Below are positions 27,002-36,071 of a stretch of DNA of 64,000 nucleotides, one piece after another. Each line of letters opens with the position of its first letter. Within the stretch, counting starts at the first letter, position 1. Origin of the DNA: Pseudocitrobacter sp913778145 (lineage in GTDB: Bacteria; Pseudomonadota; Gammaproteobacteria; Enterobacterales; Enterobacteriaceae); contig JALNTX010000015.1 of the NCBI GenBank assembly GCA_035726825.1, positions 1 through 64,000 of the forward strand. The letters run 5' to 3'. The notes below the pieces were generated by a model that saw only the letters and a list, made by a program, of their open reading frames with translations, made no database searches and had not been told where the DNA came from. A program made the translations under genes and the position numbers.

Positions 27002-27023
27002 GCTGGCACTAAAGAGTGCCAGC
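27002..27023 (-). promoter_or_regulatory. Intercistronic hairpin between the TSUP gene and yihQ
   Basis: A perfect 9-bp stem (GCTGGCACT / AGTGCCAGC) with a 4-base loop in the 99-bp gap. No T tract follows, so it is more likely an mRNA-processing or stability element that sets the relative output of the genes than a terminator. Confidence 0.5.
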
Positions 27024-27039
27024 AGAACAAACTGACGTA

Positions 27040-27915
27040 TTATTTACTTTCCTCTGCCTTGCGGATTGCTGCTATTTTCTTGCCAAAGATCAGCTGTAAT
27101 ATCACCAACAGGGCAAATGGCGGCAGGAGTGCGGTAGCAGCTGAAATACCCATTGCACCTTTTATGAGCATTGCTCCAGAGGCAATCAGCAATAAAAATA
27201 CCATTACGCGGAAGACCTTAACGGAAATCCGTTTATGCACATATTGTCCAACCAGCGAGCCAAGAATCATGGTTGGTATGCAAAAGATGACCAGCTTAAA
27301 AATAGAGATGGTTAGGATCCCACTGGTTGCCAAACCGCCGATTACTGCAATGTTATTAGCCGTAAAGAAGGCATTCAGCGTTCCTCGAAATGCCGCCGGA
27401 CCTAAGTTCCGTAACATCCCATAGATAACCATTGGCGGACCATTGGTTGAAAACGCAGCCCCCAGCGCACCAGCTACTGCCCCAATAGGTGCTGCGATCC
27501 AGTTGCGGTCATAAATTGGCAGTCGGGGAATAAACATACTGTAGAAAGAATAAAGAATCAGAAAGCCGCCCAGGCCAACCTTCATAAAGTGATCGGGTAG
27601 GTATGAGAGCGCATAGAGTCCAACAGGTATACCAAGAAATGAGAAGAGAATGAGTACAATAGCTGAACGCCAGTCCGTTTCTTTACGAGAGAGCCAGGTC
27701 GCGTACAATGCAGTTGCCGTTCCGACAATCACGGAGAGTGGCGTTGCCATTTTCACGGGTAGCATAAGCGTAACGAGCGGCATGGTGGTTAATCCACCGC
27801 CGAATCCCGCGCATATTCCTACAAAGGTATAAAGAAACATTAACGCGATAACAATACATACCACGTTTGTTTCCAGCATGACCCCATCCGGCGTGAATAA
27901 AGTGAAAAAATCCAT
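27040..27915 (-). CDS. TSUP (TauE/SafE) family transporter in the sulfoquinovose operon
   Basis: A 291-residue inner-membrane protein with about eight hydrophobic segments in two repeats. Each repeat carries the TSUP-type Gly-rich start: GFGGGLTTMPLVTLMLP in the first half and GAVAGALGAAFSTNGPPMVIYGML in the second. Such proteins export sulfite or small organosulfonates or import related anions. It is not in the E. coli K-12 cluster. Its place between yihQ and yihR, with yihP apparently deleted next door, suggests it exports the end product DHPS (inference). Import of a sulfonated substrate is an alternative. Confidence 0.85.
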   Translation of the reverse strand: MDFFTLFTPDGVMLETNVVCIVIALMFLYTFVGICAGFGGGLTTMPLVTLMLPVKMATPLSVIVGTATALYATWLSRKETDWRSAIVLILFSFLGIPVGLYALSYLPDHFMKVGLGGFLILYSFYSMFIPRLPIYDRNWIAAPIGAVAGALGAAFSTNGPPMVIYGMLRNLGPAAFRGTLNAFFTANNIAVIGGLATSGILTISIFKLVIFCIPTMILGSLVGQYVHKRISVKVFRVMVFLLLIASGAMLIKGAMGISAATALLPPFALLVILQLIFGKKIAAIRKAEESK

Positions 27916-27976
27916 AATGTTTCCTATTGTGTTAATAACACCATTAATAATGACGTCAACTCTTTATCAATACAGA

Positions 27977-28879
27977 TTAATCTTTCTTTCCATGAATATT
28001 AAAAAATAGACAGTGCGTTTTCCCCGATTCCAGCAATACCAGGTCAACACCGGAATTAAACGCGTTGGGTGGGCAACTCATAGGTTCAACGGCCAATCCC
28101 TGACGATGTAATTTTTCACCGCTATATACCTGTACCCAAGGTTGATTGGAACTAAGACTGACCGACAGCGCATGCTGCGGATGCGTAATATTCATTTCCC
28201 AGTAGTCATCTGCGGTTTTAAAGGTATGATCAATTCGCGTGTCAGCGATTTTTTTTGGCCGCGTGAAATTTAAATCAAGTTCGTCAACGTGGTGAAGCGT
28301 TGTTGGATTAGCGTTATCATCGACGGCATAAACCTGTTCTGCCGGAAGCTGGAACAGATATTCATCAACAGGCGTTAAGTTGCAGGTTAAATAAGGATGA
28401 ATACCCACGCTATAAGGCGCTGTCACAGTACCGATATTCTGGCTTGCGATCTCAACGGAAAGGCCCGTGCGGGCGTTTAGCGAATAGACAACCTGCGAGG
28501 CCAGCATAAACGGGTAGCCGTAACTGGGGGGCAGAAAGGCCGTTAATGTGACGCTGGTGGCGGTTTGTTCGCTGATTTGCCAGTCACGCCAGGCAAGCAG
28601 CCCGTGAATTGAGGCTTTTGAACCATGTTCATTAATGGGTAACTGATATTCCTGCCCCTGATAGCGATAACAGCCGTTGGCAATCCGGTTCGGCCACGGA
28701 ATAAGCACCTTGCCCAGATGGGCCAGCGGCATCTTTTCGGGTTTATGCGGAATAACTAAATGACAGCCCTGAAACGTTAATTCAGCCAGACCTGCACCGA
28801 CGGTCACAATGGTCGCGTGATAATCCCCCGCGGCAAGTGAAACGGTCTGTCCACTGCAATGCATGTTGGTGATTTGCAT
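27977..28879 (-). CDS. yihR: Sulfoquinovose mutarotase YihR
   Basis: Aldose 1-epimerase-family protein of 300 residues (308 in E. coli) that interconverts the anomers of SQ released by YihQ so that YihS can use them. The family landmarks are visible: PWPNRIANGCYRYQG near residues 60-75, NEHG-KASIHGL with its catalytic His, and GIHPYL with the second His. The C-terminal acid (EPMSCPPNAFNSG) matches the catalytic Glu segment. Cytoplasmic. Lies 68 bp downstream of yihS. Confidence 0.92.
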   Translation of the reverse strand: MQITNMHCSGQTVSLAAGDYHATIVTVGAGLAELTFQGCHLVIPHKPEKMPLAHLGKVLIPWPNRIANGCYRYQGQEYQLPINEHGSKASIHGLLAWRDWQISEQTATSVTLTAFLPPSYGYPFMLASQVVYSLNARTGLSVEIASQNIGTVTAPYSVGIHPYLTCNLTPVDEYLFQLPAEQVYAVDDNANPTTLHHVDELDLNFTRPKKIADTRIDHTFKTADDYWEMNITHPQHALSVSLSSNQPWVQVYSGEKLHRQGLAVEPMSCPPNAFNSGVDLVLLESGKTHCLFFNIHGKKD

Positions 28880-28896
28880 ACGAGGTACCTTTATTG

Positions 28897-28937
28897 AATA
28901 ACGACATACCCGGCGTGCAGCCTGATATGCCGTTATT
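28897..28937 (-). promoter_or_regulatory. Hairpin between yihS and yihR
   Basis: AATAACGACATA pairs with TATGCCGTTATT (one mismatch) around a 17-base centre, filling the gap between the two genes. Likely an intercistronic mRNA hairpin. Confidence 0.45.
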
Positions 28938-28946
28938 TCAGCTCAG

Positions 28947-30188
28947 TTATTTCGCGTTAACGTCCAGCAGGCCTGCGGCAACAGCAGGTGCCAGACCAGG
29001 GGCTAACGGGATACGCGGGATCACCAGGCAGTGAAGCAGGTGGTAAATATCCTGTTTCCCGTCCCAGACTTTCGTGGTGACCTTATTGTCCGCGTCCAGC
29101 TCCTGCCACCAGGAACCATTTTCGTAGTCCATCAGATACTTAATGCAGTAGTCCCACCATGTCTGATACCACGTTTCATACTGGCGATCGCCAGTGACGG
29201 TATAGAGCGCGTAAGCCGTACCCATCGCTTCGACGATGGGCCAACGTACACGCTCGCGGACGACAGGTTTGCCTTCCCAGTCAACGGTATAGACAATCCC
29301 GTCGGCGCCATCGGGTGCCCAGGCATCGCGGACGGTGGCATTGAACAGACCTTTGGCATCTTCTAACAGCCAGGCAGGTGGCTGTTCGCAGCGGGCTTCT
29401 AGTGCGGCGTGGATGTGCAGCATTAAACGGCCCCATTCGATCCAGTGGCCCGGCGTGCCACCGAATGCGCGGAAGCGGTGCGCGGGGTTATCTTTGTTGT
29501 AATCCGGTAGCGGATTCCATTGGGTATCGAAGTGTTCGTTAACGCGATAATGATTATTTCTGGCGACGTCGTGGATAATGACAGAAGCCACGCGAATTGC
29601 GCGATCCAGCCATTTTTTGTCATGCGTGACGTCATAGACAATCAGGAAGGCTTCCACCGCGTGCATATTGGCATTGCCGCCGCGATACTCTTCGGTTTTG
29701 CTAAAGGCTTCGTCCCAGGACTCCAGGCACATCTGCTCTTCTTCGCTCCAGAAATATTTCTCAATAATTTCAATGGTGTAATCGAGCAGCTTGCGGGCTT
29801 CCGGGTGACCGGTAGTGACGGCGCTGGCAGCACCCAGCAGAGCAAAGAAATGTTGATAGCCCTGTTTGGAGGCATCCACCACGCCCTCGTTATTCACGCA
29901 GGCATACCAGCCGCCATATTTTTTATCGCGCAGCGTGCCGTTCATGGCTTTGATACCGTGATCAACCAGTGCATAAGCGCCGGGGCGGCCCATCGCCGCA
30001 GCAACGGAATAAACGTGCAGCATACGGGCGGTGATCCACAGATGGGTGCCCATCTCTTCTTTGATTTGCCCTTTATTGCCTAACCAGCCAAAGCCAGTCG
30101 GTACTATGGAATTTTTACCAAAATCAAAGATGCGATCGGTTTCCTGTTCCAGCCAACGGTTGTGGCTTAAGGTGTTAAACCATTTCAT
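28947..30188 (-). CDS. yihS: Sulfoquinovose isomerase YihS
   Basis: A 413-residue (alpha/alpha)6-barrel enzyme of the AGE (N-acylglucosamine 2-epimerase) family, equal in length to E. coli YihS. It isomerises sulfoquinovose to 6-deoxy-6-sulfofructose, and in vitro acts on mannose, fructose and glucose. Conserved His-containing stretches of the barrel are visible (GNANMHAVEAFL, GGTPGHWIEWGRL, DIYHLLHCLV), the last two carrying the catalytic His pair of the family. Cytoplasmic; 15 bp after yihT. Confidence 0.95.
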   Translation of the reverse strand: MKWFNTLSHNRWLEQETDRIFDFGKNSIVPTGFGWLGNKGQIKEEMGTHLWITARMLHVYSVAAAMGRPGAYALVDHGIKAMNGTLRDKKYGGWYACVNNEGVVDASKQGYQHFFALLGAASAVTTGHPEARKLLDYTIEIIEKYFWSEEEQMCLESWDEAFSKTEEYRGGNANMHAVEAFLIVYDVTHDKKWLDRAIRVASVIIHDVARNNHYRVNEHFDTQWNPLPDYNKDNPAHRFRAFGGTPGHWIEWGRLMLHIHAALEARCEQPPAWLLEDAKGLFNATVRDAWAPDGADGIVYTVDWEGKPVVRERVRWPIVEAMGTAYALYTVTGDRQYETWYQTWWDYCIKYLMDYENGSWWQELDADNKVTTKVWDGKQDIYHLLHCLVIPRIPLAPGLAPAVAAGLLDVNAK

Positions 30189-30203
30189 TCCTTTATCCTC
30201 ATA

Positions 30204-31082
30204 TTAACGGCGTTTAGCCATCATTTCGTCGACGATATCGCCAAGTTGTTGTAATTTCGGTGAGCAAACGTCACGCAGCATCAGCTCGCTGTCAGGTAAA
30301 CCGACAACCGATGCCCAGACCGCACGGCCTGCCAGGAATCCCGATGCGCCCGCCGTCATCGCCACACGCACAGCGCGCGGGAACAGTTTTTCGTCGACAC
30401 CGGATGAGAGGATCACCCACGGCATATTGATATGGTCATTGAGACGTTGTGAGGCGCTGAGAAGCTCTTGTTGCGGGCCTTTTCCGTAAAGCGGCATTTC
30501 AACTTTGTAGAGGTCCGCGCCGCTGTCGCCCAGCTCTTTGGCGGCATCGATGATCGCCTGTTCGCGATCGAACTTATCGCCACGACGCGGCGGGCGAACA
30601 ACCGGCTCAATGATGCTCACCAGGCCGTGTGAGTGGCACAGTTCGTTGAACTCTTTCACCATCTCCAGACGCTGCTGCGCATCTTCATCGCTACGCCACA
30701 GCACCAGCAGTTTTAAGGCTTTACCGCCGTCTTGCTTGATCTGTAGCGGATTGATTTTGCGGTCAATCACCACGCTATCGACCGGAATACCGTTGCCCGG
30801 AATAAACTCATCGGCGGCGACGATCATGGCGCAGCTTTTGGCGATCGCGTTTTGCTCAACCACCTGGCGGTAGCAGAACTGTTGATCCACCAGAATGGCG
30901 GAGGCATACGGGGAAAGCGTTTTTGCGGCGTTGACTTTGAAATCGGTCAAAACGCTGTCGGCAACCGGAGATTTCACGCCCGCTGCGGCAAACATCATGC
31001 GCATGGCTTCGCGCTGATCGACCGCCAGCATGGCAAAACCGCCCGATGCGCGCGTAATGTCTTTGAGGGTGTACTTATTCAT
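30204..31082 (-). CDS. yihT: 6-deoxy-6-sulfofructose-1-phosphate aldolase YihT
   Basis: Class I aldolase of 292 residues (292 in E. coli). It splits sulfofructose 1-phosphate into dihydroxyacetone phosphate, which enters glycolysis, and sulfolactaldehyde. The Schiff-base lysine is Lys193 in ADLYKVEMPLYG. Related to LacD-type tagatose-bisphosphate aldolases. Lies 23 bp after yihU and 15 bp before yihS in one operon. Confidence 0.95.
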   Translation of the reverse strand: MNKYTLKDITRASGGFAMLAVDQREAMRMMFAAAGVKSPVADSVLTDFKVNAAKTLSPYASAILVDQQFCYRQVVEQNAIAKSCAMIVAADEFIPGNGIPVDSVVIDRKINPLQIKQDGGKALKLLVLWRSDEDAQQRLEMVKEFNELCHSHGLVSIIEPVVRPPRRGDKFDREQAIIDAAKELGDSGADLYKVEMPLYGKGPQQELLSASQRLNDHINMPWVILSSGVDEKLFPRAVRVAMTAGASGFLAGRAVWASVVGLPDSELMLRDVCSPKLQQLGDIVDEMMAKRR

Positions 31083-31105
31083 TCATTGATTCCTTTATCC
31101 AGTCG

Positions 31106-32002
31106 TTACATTTTTACGTTGGCGGTCAATCCGGCGCTGACACGAACCTGCTCCAGAATGGCAGACCAGTCCTGACGACCACGGCCCGCCGCGCGCGCCT
31201 GGTTGTAAACCTCCCGTGAGGCGGCACCCAGCGGCATCGGCACATGCAACTGGTTGGCGACATCAAGGGCGATACCAAGATCCTTATGGGCAAGATCGAT
31301 CATGAAGGCGGGAGAAAGATCCCCACTGAGAACTTTGTTTGGCCAGGAAGTGGTGAAGTGGCCTTTACCGGCGGCGGTGCCGCTCATCACCTTGACGGCA
31401 ACATCGAAGGGAAGATTTAAGGCTTCGCACAAAACGGCGGCTTCTGCCGACAGCGCATTGAGCGCGATGCTCATGTAGTTGTTGATAAGTTTGACGCGGA
31501 TGCCCATTCCCGGACCGCCCGCGTTAATCAGCTCGCTGCCCATCGCCATCAGGACCGGCGTGGCGCGTTCAACTTGTTCAGCGGTGCCGCCAGCCAGCAG
31601 CAGCAGGGTGCCGGTAATGGCATTGGCGGAAGTACGACCCACCGGCACATCCATCATGCTGAAACCTCTGGTCTGCATATCGGCAATCAATTTATCGGTT
31701 TGTAGCGGGTGGATCGTCGACATATCGATAACCAGCGCATCGGTCGATAAACTCTCGCAAACGCCGTTTTCACCAAACAATACACTGCGCACCAGATCGC
31801 CGTTCGGCAACATGGTGATGATAAATTCTGCGCCCTGAGTGGCCTGCGCCGGGCTGGTGGCAGGCCTTGCCCCTTGCTCTACCAGAAGCTGCACCGCCCC
31901 GGCATTCACATCGAACACGCGAAGCTGATGCCCCTGCTTGAGTAAATTACTCGCCATAGGCGAACCCATTTGTCCTAAGCCGATAAACGCGATTGCTGCC
32001 AT
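31106..32002 (-). CDS. yihU: Sulfolactaldehyde reductase YihU
   Basis: A 298-residue NADH-dependent beta-hydroxyacid dehydrogenase that reduces 3-sulfolactaldehyde to 2,3-dihydroxypropane-1-sulfonate (DHPS), the excreted product. The N-terminal Rossmann motif FIGLGQMGSPMA (residues 6-17), the substrate-binding segment DVPVGRTSANA and the catalytic lysine in GIRVKLINNYMS are all present. First gene of the long minus-strand yihU-T-S-R-TSUP-Q-O-ompL unit. Confidence 0.95.
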   Translation of the reverse strand: MAAIAFIGLGQMGSPMASNLLKQGHQLRVFDVNAGAVQLLVEQGARPATSPAQATQGAEFIITMLPNGDLVRSVLFGENGVCESLSTDALVIDMSTIHPLQTDKLIADMQTRGFSMMDVPVGRTSANAITGTLLLLAGGTAEQVERATPVLMAMGSELINAGGPGMGIRVKLINNYMSIALNALSAEAAVLCEALNLPFDVAVKVMSGTAAGKGHFTTSWPNKVLSGDLSPAFMIDLAHKDLGIALDVANQLHVPMPLGAASREVYNQARAAGRGRQDWSAILEQVRVSAGLTANVKM

Positions 32003-32170
32003 AAACTATCTCCTGAATGCTTGCATGTCATTTTTTGTCACTTATGCCACGCGTCTTTTGTCTGTTTTTGATCGTATTTGTAATTTATCGTCAAAAAATT
32101 GACAGCCGTCACTTTTTAAACATTTGCTGAAATTAAAATGAACGCATCCAAAAACGCTTAAGGAATGACC
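32003..32170. promoter_or_regulatory. yihU-yihV divergent promoter region with repeated TTTTTGTCACTT
   Basis: The sequence TTTTTTGTCACTT occurs at about 32031-32043. A closely related block GCCGTCACTTTTT follows at 32107-32119. The first motif recurs at the end of yihV before yihW (33047-33059). In E. coli the repressor CsqR (YihW) binds between yihU and yihV and is released by SQ; these repeats are candidate half-sites (inference). AT-rich sequence at 32060-32155 probably holds both promoters. Confidence 0.55.
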
Positions 32171-33067
32171 ATGATTCGTATTGCTTGTGTGGGTATTACC
32201 GTGATGGATCGCATCTATTACGTGGAAGGGTTGCCGTGCAAGAGCGGTAAATATGTGGCGAACAATTACACCGAAGTTGGGGGCGGGCCTGCGGCAACTG
32301 CAGCGGTTGCGGCGGCAAGGCTGGGAGCGCAGGTTGATTTTATCGGGCGCGTCGGTGATGACGACACTGGCAACAGCCTGCTGGCAGAGCTGGAATCCTG
32401 GGGCGTCAACACCCGCTACACCAAACGGTATAAACAGGCAAAATCGTCGCAATCCGCCATCATGGTGGATGCCAAAGGCGAGCGGATAATCATTAACTAC
32501 CCAAGCCCGGACTTACTGCCTGACGCAGAGTGGTTGGAGGAAATTGATTTCTCTCAATGGGATGTGGTGTTAGCGGATGTGCGCTGGCATGACGGGGCGA
32601 AAAAAGCCTTCACCCTGGCGCGGCAGGCGGGTGTGATGACCGTGCTGGACGGTGATATTACGCCGCAGGATATCAGCGAACTGGTGGCGTTAAGCGATCA
32701 CGCGGCGTTTTCAGAACCGGGTCTGGCGCGCTTAACGGGCGTGAAAGAGATGGCGAGTGCGCTAAAACAGGCGCAAACGCTCACAAATGGACATGTCTAT
32801 GTTACGCAAGGGAGTGCCGGTTGCGACTGGTTGGAAAATGGCGGGCGACAGCATCAACCAGCCTTTACGGTTGATGTGGTGGATACCACCGGTGCGGGCG
32901 ATGTTTTTCACGGTGCATTGGCCGTGGCACTGGCAACCGGTGGGGATTTAGCGGAGTCAGTCCGGTTTGCCAGTGGTGTAGCTGCGCTGAAATGTACGCG
33001 GCCGGGAGGGCGCGCAGGGATCCCTGACTGTGATCAAACACGGTCTTTTTTGTCACTTTTTGTATAA
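32171..33067 (+). CDS. yihV: 6-deoxy-6-sulfofructose kinase YihV
   Basis: PfkB/ribokinase-family kinase of 298 residues that phosphorylates sulfofructose at C1. Visible: the N-terminal GGGPAATAAVAAARLG motif and the C-terminal PfkB signature DTTGAGDVFHGALAVAL with the catalytic Asp. The ATG at 32171 has AAGGA about 7 bases upstream; an in-frame ATG two codons earlier overlaps the SD and is unlikely. Read divergently from the rest of the SQ operon and followed by its regulator. Confidence 0.95.
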   Translation: MIRIACVGITVMDRIYYVEGLPCKSGKYVANNYTEVGGGPAATAAVAAARLGAQVDFIGRVGDDDTGNSLLAELESWGVNTRYTKRYKQAKSSQSAIMVDAKGERIIINYPSPDLLPDAEWLEEIDFSQWDVVLADVRWHDGAKKAFTLARQAGVMTVLDGDITPQDISELVALSDHAAFSEPGLARLTGVKEMASALKQAQTLTNGHVYVTQGSAGCDWLENGGRQHQPAFTVDVVDTTGAGDVFHGALAVALATGGDLAESVRFASGVAALKCTRPGGRAGIPDCDQTRSFLSLFV

Positions 33068-33100
33068 AATGCCTGGGTGATGGTTTTTCGAGGAATTTTC

Positions 33101-33898
33101 ATGAGTCTTACCGAATTAACCGGTAACCCGCGGCACGACCAACTTCTTATGCTGATTGCTGAGCGTGGGTATATGAATATCGATGAGCTGGCTAATTTGC
33201 TGGATGTCTCTACACAGACGGTTCGCCGCGATATTCGTAAACTGAGCGAGCAGGGGCTGATCACGCGTCACCATGGTGGTGCTGGGAGAGCTTCCAGCGT
33301 CGTCAACACGGCCTTTGAGCAGCGTGAGGTATCGCAAACAGAGGAAAAAAAAGCCATCGCTGAGGCGGTGGCTGATTATATCCCTGATGGTTCGACGATT
33401 TTTATCACCATAGGTACCACGGTTGAACACATTGCCCGGGCGTTGCTCAATCATAATCATCTGCGGATTATTACCAATAGTTTGCGCGTCGCACACATTC
33501 TTTATCACAATCCACGTTTTGAAGTGATGGTGCCCGGTGGAACGTTGCGTTCGCATAACAGCGGTATCATCGGCCCTTCGGCTGCGTCCTTTGTTGCTGA
33601 TTTTCGAGCTGATTATCTCATTACGAGTGTTGGCGCTATTGAAAGGGATGGCGCGTTGCTGGAGTTTGATGTCAATGAGGCCAGTGTGGTGAAAACGATG
33701 ATGGCGCACTCCAGAAGTATTCTACTGGCGGCCGATCATACGAAATATCATGCTTCCGCCGCTGTAGAAATTGGTAACGTTGCTCAGATAACGGCGTTGT
33801 TTACTGATGAAATCCCTCCGGGAACCCTGAAAACCAAATTAAAGGAAAACCAGGTAGAGATTATTTTGTCTCCCGAAGAGGGGTTATCGGCCAAATAA
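33101..33898 (+). CDS. csqR: Sulfoquinovose operon repressor CsqR (YihW), DeoR family
   Basis: A 265-residue DeoR-type regulator (261 in E. coli). N-terminal winged helix (NIDELANLLDVSTQTVRRDIRKL, about residues 22-44), then the sugar-phosphate sensor domain with DGSTIFITIGTT and GIIGPSAASFVADFRADY. In E. coli it represses the SQ genes until SQ or its glycerol glycoside binds. The tail after about residue 245 differs in length from E. coli. Start at 33101 has AGGA at SD distance. A promoter-like TTTTTGTATAAAAT lies in the end of yihV. Confidence 0.93.
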   Translation: MSLTELTGNPRHDQLLMLIAERGYMNIDELANLLDVSTQTVRRDIRKLSEQGLITRHHGGAGRASSVVNTAFEQREVSQTEEKKAIAEAVADYIPDGSTIFITIGTTVEHIARALLNHNHLRIITNSLRVAHILYHNPRFEVMVPGGTLRSHNSGIIGPSAASFVADFRADYLITSVGAIERDGALLEFDVNEASVVKTMMAHSRSILLAADHTKYHASAAVEIGNVAQITALFTDEIPPGTLKTKLKENQVEIILSPEEGLSAK

Positions 33899-34177
33899 AT
33901 GAGCTCTGAAGATAGGGTCGACAGTAAGGACGCTCAGCCCTTCTGCCGACCTACGTTATGCCTTCTTCCTGATATCTTTTAAAAACGCAGAGACTGGCTC
34001 GGTGTTTTCCACATTTTCTTCTGCTTTCTCTATTTTGCTGAGTTCATATAAAAGATATTTTTTTGTTCTGCCTGAACAAATCTGCTTAGCAAATCACAGA
34101 CCATATTCCCTCTCTCCATAGTCAAACCCCGCCTTTCCCGCTACAGTTAATTTTCCACGGCGAGAAAGGAGGCGAAA

Positions 34178-34777
34178 ATGCTCTATATCTTTGATTTAGG
34201 TAATGTGATTGTCGACATCGACTTCAACCGTGTGTTCGGCGCATGGAGCGATCTGACCCGTGTGCCACTGGCCACGTTAAAACAGAGTTTCACCATGGGC
34301 GAAGCCTTCCACCAGCATGAACGCGGTGAAATTACCGATGAAGCCTTTGCCGAGGCGATTTGTCATGAGATGGATTTACCGCTGAGCTATGAGCAATTCT
34401 CCCATGGCTGGCAGGCGATTTTCGTTTCACTGCGCCCGGAGGTAATAGAGATTATGCATAAACTGCGCGAGCAGGGTCATCGCGTGGTGGTGCTCTCTAA
34501 TACCAATCGTCTGCACACCACGTTCTGGCCGGATGAATACCCGGAAATTCACGCCGCGGCGGACCATGTTTACCTGTCGCAGGAGATGGGGATGCGTAAA
34601 CCCGAAGCGCGTATCTACCAGCGAGTGCTTGAAGCCGAAGGTTTTTCTGCGTCAGATACGGTCTTTTTTGATGATAATGCCGATAATATAGAGGGAGCCA
34701 ATCAATTGGGGATCACCTCTATCCTGGTAACGGGGAAAGAGACGATACCTCTCTACTTTACGAAGCAGTTATGTTAA
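34178..34777 (+). CDS. yihX: HAD-superfamily phosphatase YihX
   Basis: A 199-residue haloacid-dehalogenase-type phosphatase; the E. coli enzyme acts on alpha-D-glucose 1-phosphate. Motif I is FDLGNVIVDID (residues 4-14, nucleophile and acid/base Asp in the DLGN form with Asn), motif II VVLSNTNR, motif III lysine in MGMRKPEARIY and motif IV FFDDNADNIEG. First gene of a four-gene operon in which every stop overlaps the next start. Confidence 0.93.
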   Translation: MLYIFDLGNVIVDIDFNRVFGAWSDLTRVPLATLKQSFTMGEAFHQHERGEITDEAFAEAICHEMDLPLSYEQFSHGWQAIFVSLRPEVIEIMHKLREQGHRVVVLSNTNRLHTTFWPDEYPEIHAAADHVYLSQEMGMRKPEARIYQRVLEAEGFSASDTVFFDDNADNIEGANQLGITSILVTGKETIPLYFTKQLC

Positions 34778-35637
34778 AAACCGTTCATCAAAAAACCATT
34801 CATCATACCCGGCCGCTGGTGGCATGGGGAAAGCTCCTCTGGCGGCGCATCGACGAAGATAATATGACGACGCTGGCCGGGAATCTGGCCTATGTGTCGT
34901 TGCTTTCCCTGGTACCGCTGGTCGCCGTCGTTTTTGCGCTGTTCGCCGCATTTCCGATGTTTTCTGAAGTTAGCGTTCAGATTCGGCACTTCATTTTTGC
35001 CAACTTTATTCCGGCGACTGGTGACGTTATCCAGCGCTACATTGAACAGTTTGTCGCCAACTCCAACCGTATGACGGCGGTCGGTGCCTGCGGGCTTATC
35101 GTCACGGCGCTGCTGTTGATGTACTCCATCGACAGCGCGCTGAATACCATCTGGCGCAGCAAGCGCGTGCGGCCAAAAGTCTATTCGTTTGCGATTTACT
35201 GGATGATTCTCACGCTTGGGCCGCTGCTGGCGGGGGCCAGCCTGGCAATTAGTTCATACCTGCTCTCGTTGCGTTGGGCGAGTGAGTTTAATAGCGCGGT
35301 GGATAACGCACTACGCATCTTCCCGCTGCTGCTGTCGTGGATCTCGTTCTGGCTGCTCTACAGCGTGGTGCCGACGACGCGTGTGCCGAACCGCGATGCG
35401 ATTATCGGCGCGCTGGTGGCGGCCTTGCTTTACGAGCTGGGTAAGAAAGCTTTTGCGTTATATATCACCGCGTTCCCTTCCTATCAGCTGATTTACGGTG
35501 TGCTCGCCGTCGTGCCGATTCTGTTTGTCTGGGTCTACTGGACCTGGTGTATCGTCTTGCTTGGGGCAGAAATAACTGTCACTCTCGGGGAATACCGAAA
35601 ACTTAAAACAGAACAACAAGAAGCAGAACAACCATGA
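34771..35637 (+). CDS. yihY: YihY/UPF0761 family inner-membrane protein
   Basis: A 288-residue integral membrane protein with about six hydrophobic segments, family once called Rbn (ribonuclease BN), a name since shown to be wrong for this gene. The N-terminal DNMTTLAGNLAYVSLLSLVPLVAVVFA stretch is typical. Function unknown. Overlaps yihX by 7 bp and dtd by 4 bp, so it is translationally coupled. The C-terminus is polar (KLKTEQQEAEQP). Confidence 0.9.
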   Translation: MLKTVHQKTIHHTRPLVAWGKLLWRRIDEDNMTTLAGNLAYVSLLSLVPLVAVVFALFAAFPMFSEVSVQIRHFIFANFIPATGDVIQRYIEQFVANSNRMTAVGACGLIVTALLLMYSIDSALNTIWRSKRVRPKVYSFAIYWMILTLGPLLAGASLAISSYLLSLRWASEFNSAVDNALRIFPLLLSWISFWLLYSVVPTTRVPNRDAIIGALVAALLYELGKKAFALYITAFPSYQLIYGVLAVVPILFVWVYWTWCIVLLGAEITVTLGEYRKLKTEQQEAEQP

Positions 35638-36071
35638 TTGCATTGATTCAACGCGTAACCCGGGCCAGCGTCACCGTGGCGGATGAAGTGACGGGTGAAA
35701 TCGGGCCAGGACTTCTGGTGTTATTAGGTGTCGAAAAGGATGACGACGAGCAAAAAGCCAACCGCCTGTGCGAGCGCGTGCTGGGCTATCGCATATTCAG
35801 CGATGCGGAAGGCAAGATGAATCTCAACGTGCAGCAGGCGGGCGGAAGCGTGCTGGTGGTGTCGCAGTTTACGCTGGCGGCAGATACCGAGCGCGGCATG
35901 CGTCCGAGTTTCTCTAAAGGCGCAGAGCCGCAGAGAGCAGAAGCGCTGTATGACTATTTTGTAGAACGCTGTCGCCAGCAAGAGATGAACACCCAAACCG
36001 GGCGATTCGCTGCCGATATGCAGGTTTCGCTGGTCAATGATGGCCCCGTTACCTTCTGGTTGCAGGTATGA
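35634..36071 (+). CDS. dtd: D-aminoacyl-tRNA deacylase Dtd
   Basis: Frees tRNAs mischarged with D-amino acids or glycine. 145 residues as in E. coli. The two active-site motifs are present: SQFTLAADTERGMRPSF (Ser-Gln-x-Thr) and NDGPVTFWLQV at the C-terminus with the cross-subunit Gly-Pro. Its start overlaps the yihY stop and its stop overlaps the fabY start. Confidence 0.96.
   Translation: MIALIQRVTRASVTVADEVTGEIGPGLLVLLGVEKDDDEQKANRLCERVLGYRIFSDAEGKMNLNVQQAGGSVLVVSQFTLAADTERGMRPSFSKGAEPQRAEALYDYFVERCRQQEMNTQTGRFAADMQVSLVNDGPVTFWLQV

Noticed and set aside
33899..34177. Possible gene remnant between csqR and yihX
   Set aside because: I could not find an open frame or similarity in these 279 bases; only AT-rich sequence before the yihX SD (GAAAGGAGGCG).
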